From NCBI GenBank assembly GCA_031385325.1, contig JANNBJ010000110.1, positions 1 through 6,090 on the forward strand: a stretch of 6,090 nt of DNA, read 5' to 3'. Below, piece after piece: positions 5,549 to 6,090 of this stretch; position 1 is the first letter of the stretch, and each line of letters starts with the position of its first letter. The translations under genes were made by a program, and so were the position numbers. The notes beneath the pieces are model-generated. The model searched no databases. It had not been told where the DNA came from and saw only the letters and a list, made by a program, of their open reading frames with translations. Source of the stretch: SYFY01 sp031385325. GTDB lineage: Bacteria > Pseudomonadota > Gammaproteobacteria > Pseudomonadales > Azotimanducaceae.

Positions 5549-6090
5549 AATCGTTTCGATTTCGCCCGGCGACACAGGCGCGGATCAAGGTGGCAAGAAG
5601 GGCCGCGCCACTATTTTCAATGCGGGTCTGGTACTTGCGGCCCTGTCCTTGCCAGTAGTAGGAATCTGGTTGCTGGCAGACCCTGGCGCGTTTTCGAAAG
5701 CGAATCCCGAAAGCGCAGTCATAGTGCAGCCGCGTACTCTCGAGATGACTGTTCTTGGAAGGGGCAGCGTCGAGCCTGCGCGAGTAGTGCCCATCCGTTC
5801 TCCGATTGAAAGCAACCGCGCGAGAATCGTCTGGCTGGTGCCCGAAGGCGAGCATGTTGCCGCACAGGAGTTGGTGGCGCGATTTGACAAGCACCCGTTT
5901 GTTGAAGCACTGGAGGCGGCCGAACAGCGCGCCAGGGAAGCCGCAGCGCAGGTTGTGCGTGCAGAAAAAGCCCTCGCACTTGCCGGCGAAGACAACGCAG
6001 GCAAGCGGGAGGCAGCGCAGCGGTTTCTGGAAGTGGCGGAAATCGAGTACGAGGACGTCCAGAAGGGGAGCGGTCCGATCGAGTCGCGCC
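5493..6090 (+). CDS. HlyD/RND-type membrane fusion protein, N-terminal part (runs off right edge)
   Basis: This is the periplasmic adaptor that links an inner-membrane pump to the TolC-type channel encoded just upstream. The frame is open to the window edge, giving 199 residues. A polar cytoplasmic N-terminus (1-39, ending GGKKGR) precedes one membrane segment (about 41-62, IFNAGLVLAALSLPVVGIWL). A strand-rich region follows: TVLGRGSVEPARVVPIRSPI (86-105) and IVWLVPEGEHVAAQELVARF (112-131). This matches the first half of the biotinyl-lipoyl-like domain of adaptors, including the usual GxV.P...V.I.SP and V.EGE.V...xLxxxD patterns. From about 136 a charged Ala/Glu-rich helix begins (EALEAAEQRAREAAAQVVRA), the ascending arm of the coiled-coil hairpin. 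The membrane anchor, rather than a lipoprotein signal, fits adaptors of ABC or MFS exporters as well as some RND ones. The pump gene should lie beyond the window. Confidence 0.85.
   Translation, partial: MNWNELRSPLPESERNGAEIVSISPGDTGADQGGKKGRATIFNAGLVLAALSLPVVGIWLLADPGAFSKANPESAVIVQPRTLEMTVLGRGSVEPARVVPIRSPIESNRARIVWLVPEGEHVAAQELVARFDKHPFVEALEAAEQRAREAAAQVVRAEKALALAGEDNAGKREAAQRFLEVAEIEYEDVQKGSGPIESR

Noticed and set aside
1..6090. CRISPR array, tRNA, rRNA, insertion sequence or attachment site
   Set aside because: I saw no regularly spaced repeats, no cloverleaf-like tRNA sequence, no transposase frame and no terminal inverted repeats.

Overview
The window looks like chromosomal DNA from a Gram-negative bacterium, probably a proteobacterium and perhaps a gammaproteobacterium. 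The evidence is moderately GC-rich DNA, tightly packed genes, an outer-membrane TolC-type channel with a periplasmic adaptor, and several Sec-type signal peptides. I cannot name a genus from the sequence alone.

Left part (about 1-714, minus strand): two genes for exported proteins run leftward off the window. The upstream one (714 to 298) encodes a small protein with a clear signal peptide and no recognised domain. Its 3' end overlaps a second, partial gene (about 362 to 1) that also has a signal-peptide-like segment but no good start codon.

Middle part (715-3864): a divergent intergenic region of about 370 bp carries a perfect 16-bp palindrome at 984-999. It leads into two overlapping plus-strand genes. 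The first (1085-2116) encodes a 343-residue transcription factor with a LuxR/GerE-type helix-turn-helix at its C-terminus. The second (2107-3864) encodes a 585-residue fusion. Its N-terminal half resembles the first regulator, including a helix-turn-helix, and its C-terminal half is an alpha/beta hydrolase with an apparently intact Ser-Asp-His triad. This pair is the most unusual content of the window.

Right part (4061-6090): a TolC-family outer-membrane channel gene overlaps by 56 bp a HlyD/RND-type membrane fusion protein gene that runs off the right edge. These are two of the three parts of a tripartite efflux or secretion system. The inner-membrane pump (ABC, RND or MFS) would be expected just downstream.

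A reasonable but unproven reading is that the paired regulators sense, and perhaps hydrolyse, a small molecule or ester/lactone signal, and control themselves and perhaps the neighbouring export system. The sequence shows the co-location and the domain fusion. It does not show the ligand, the target promoters or the exported substrate.
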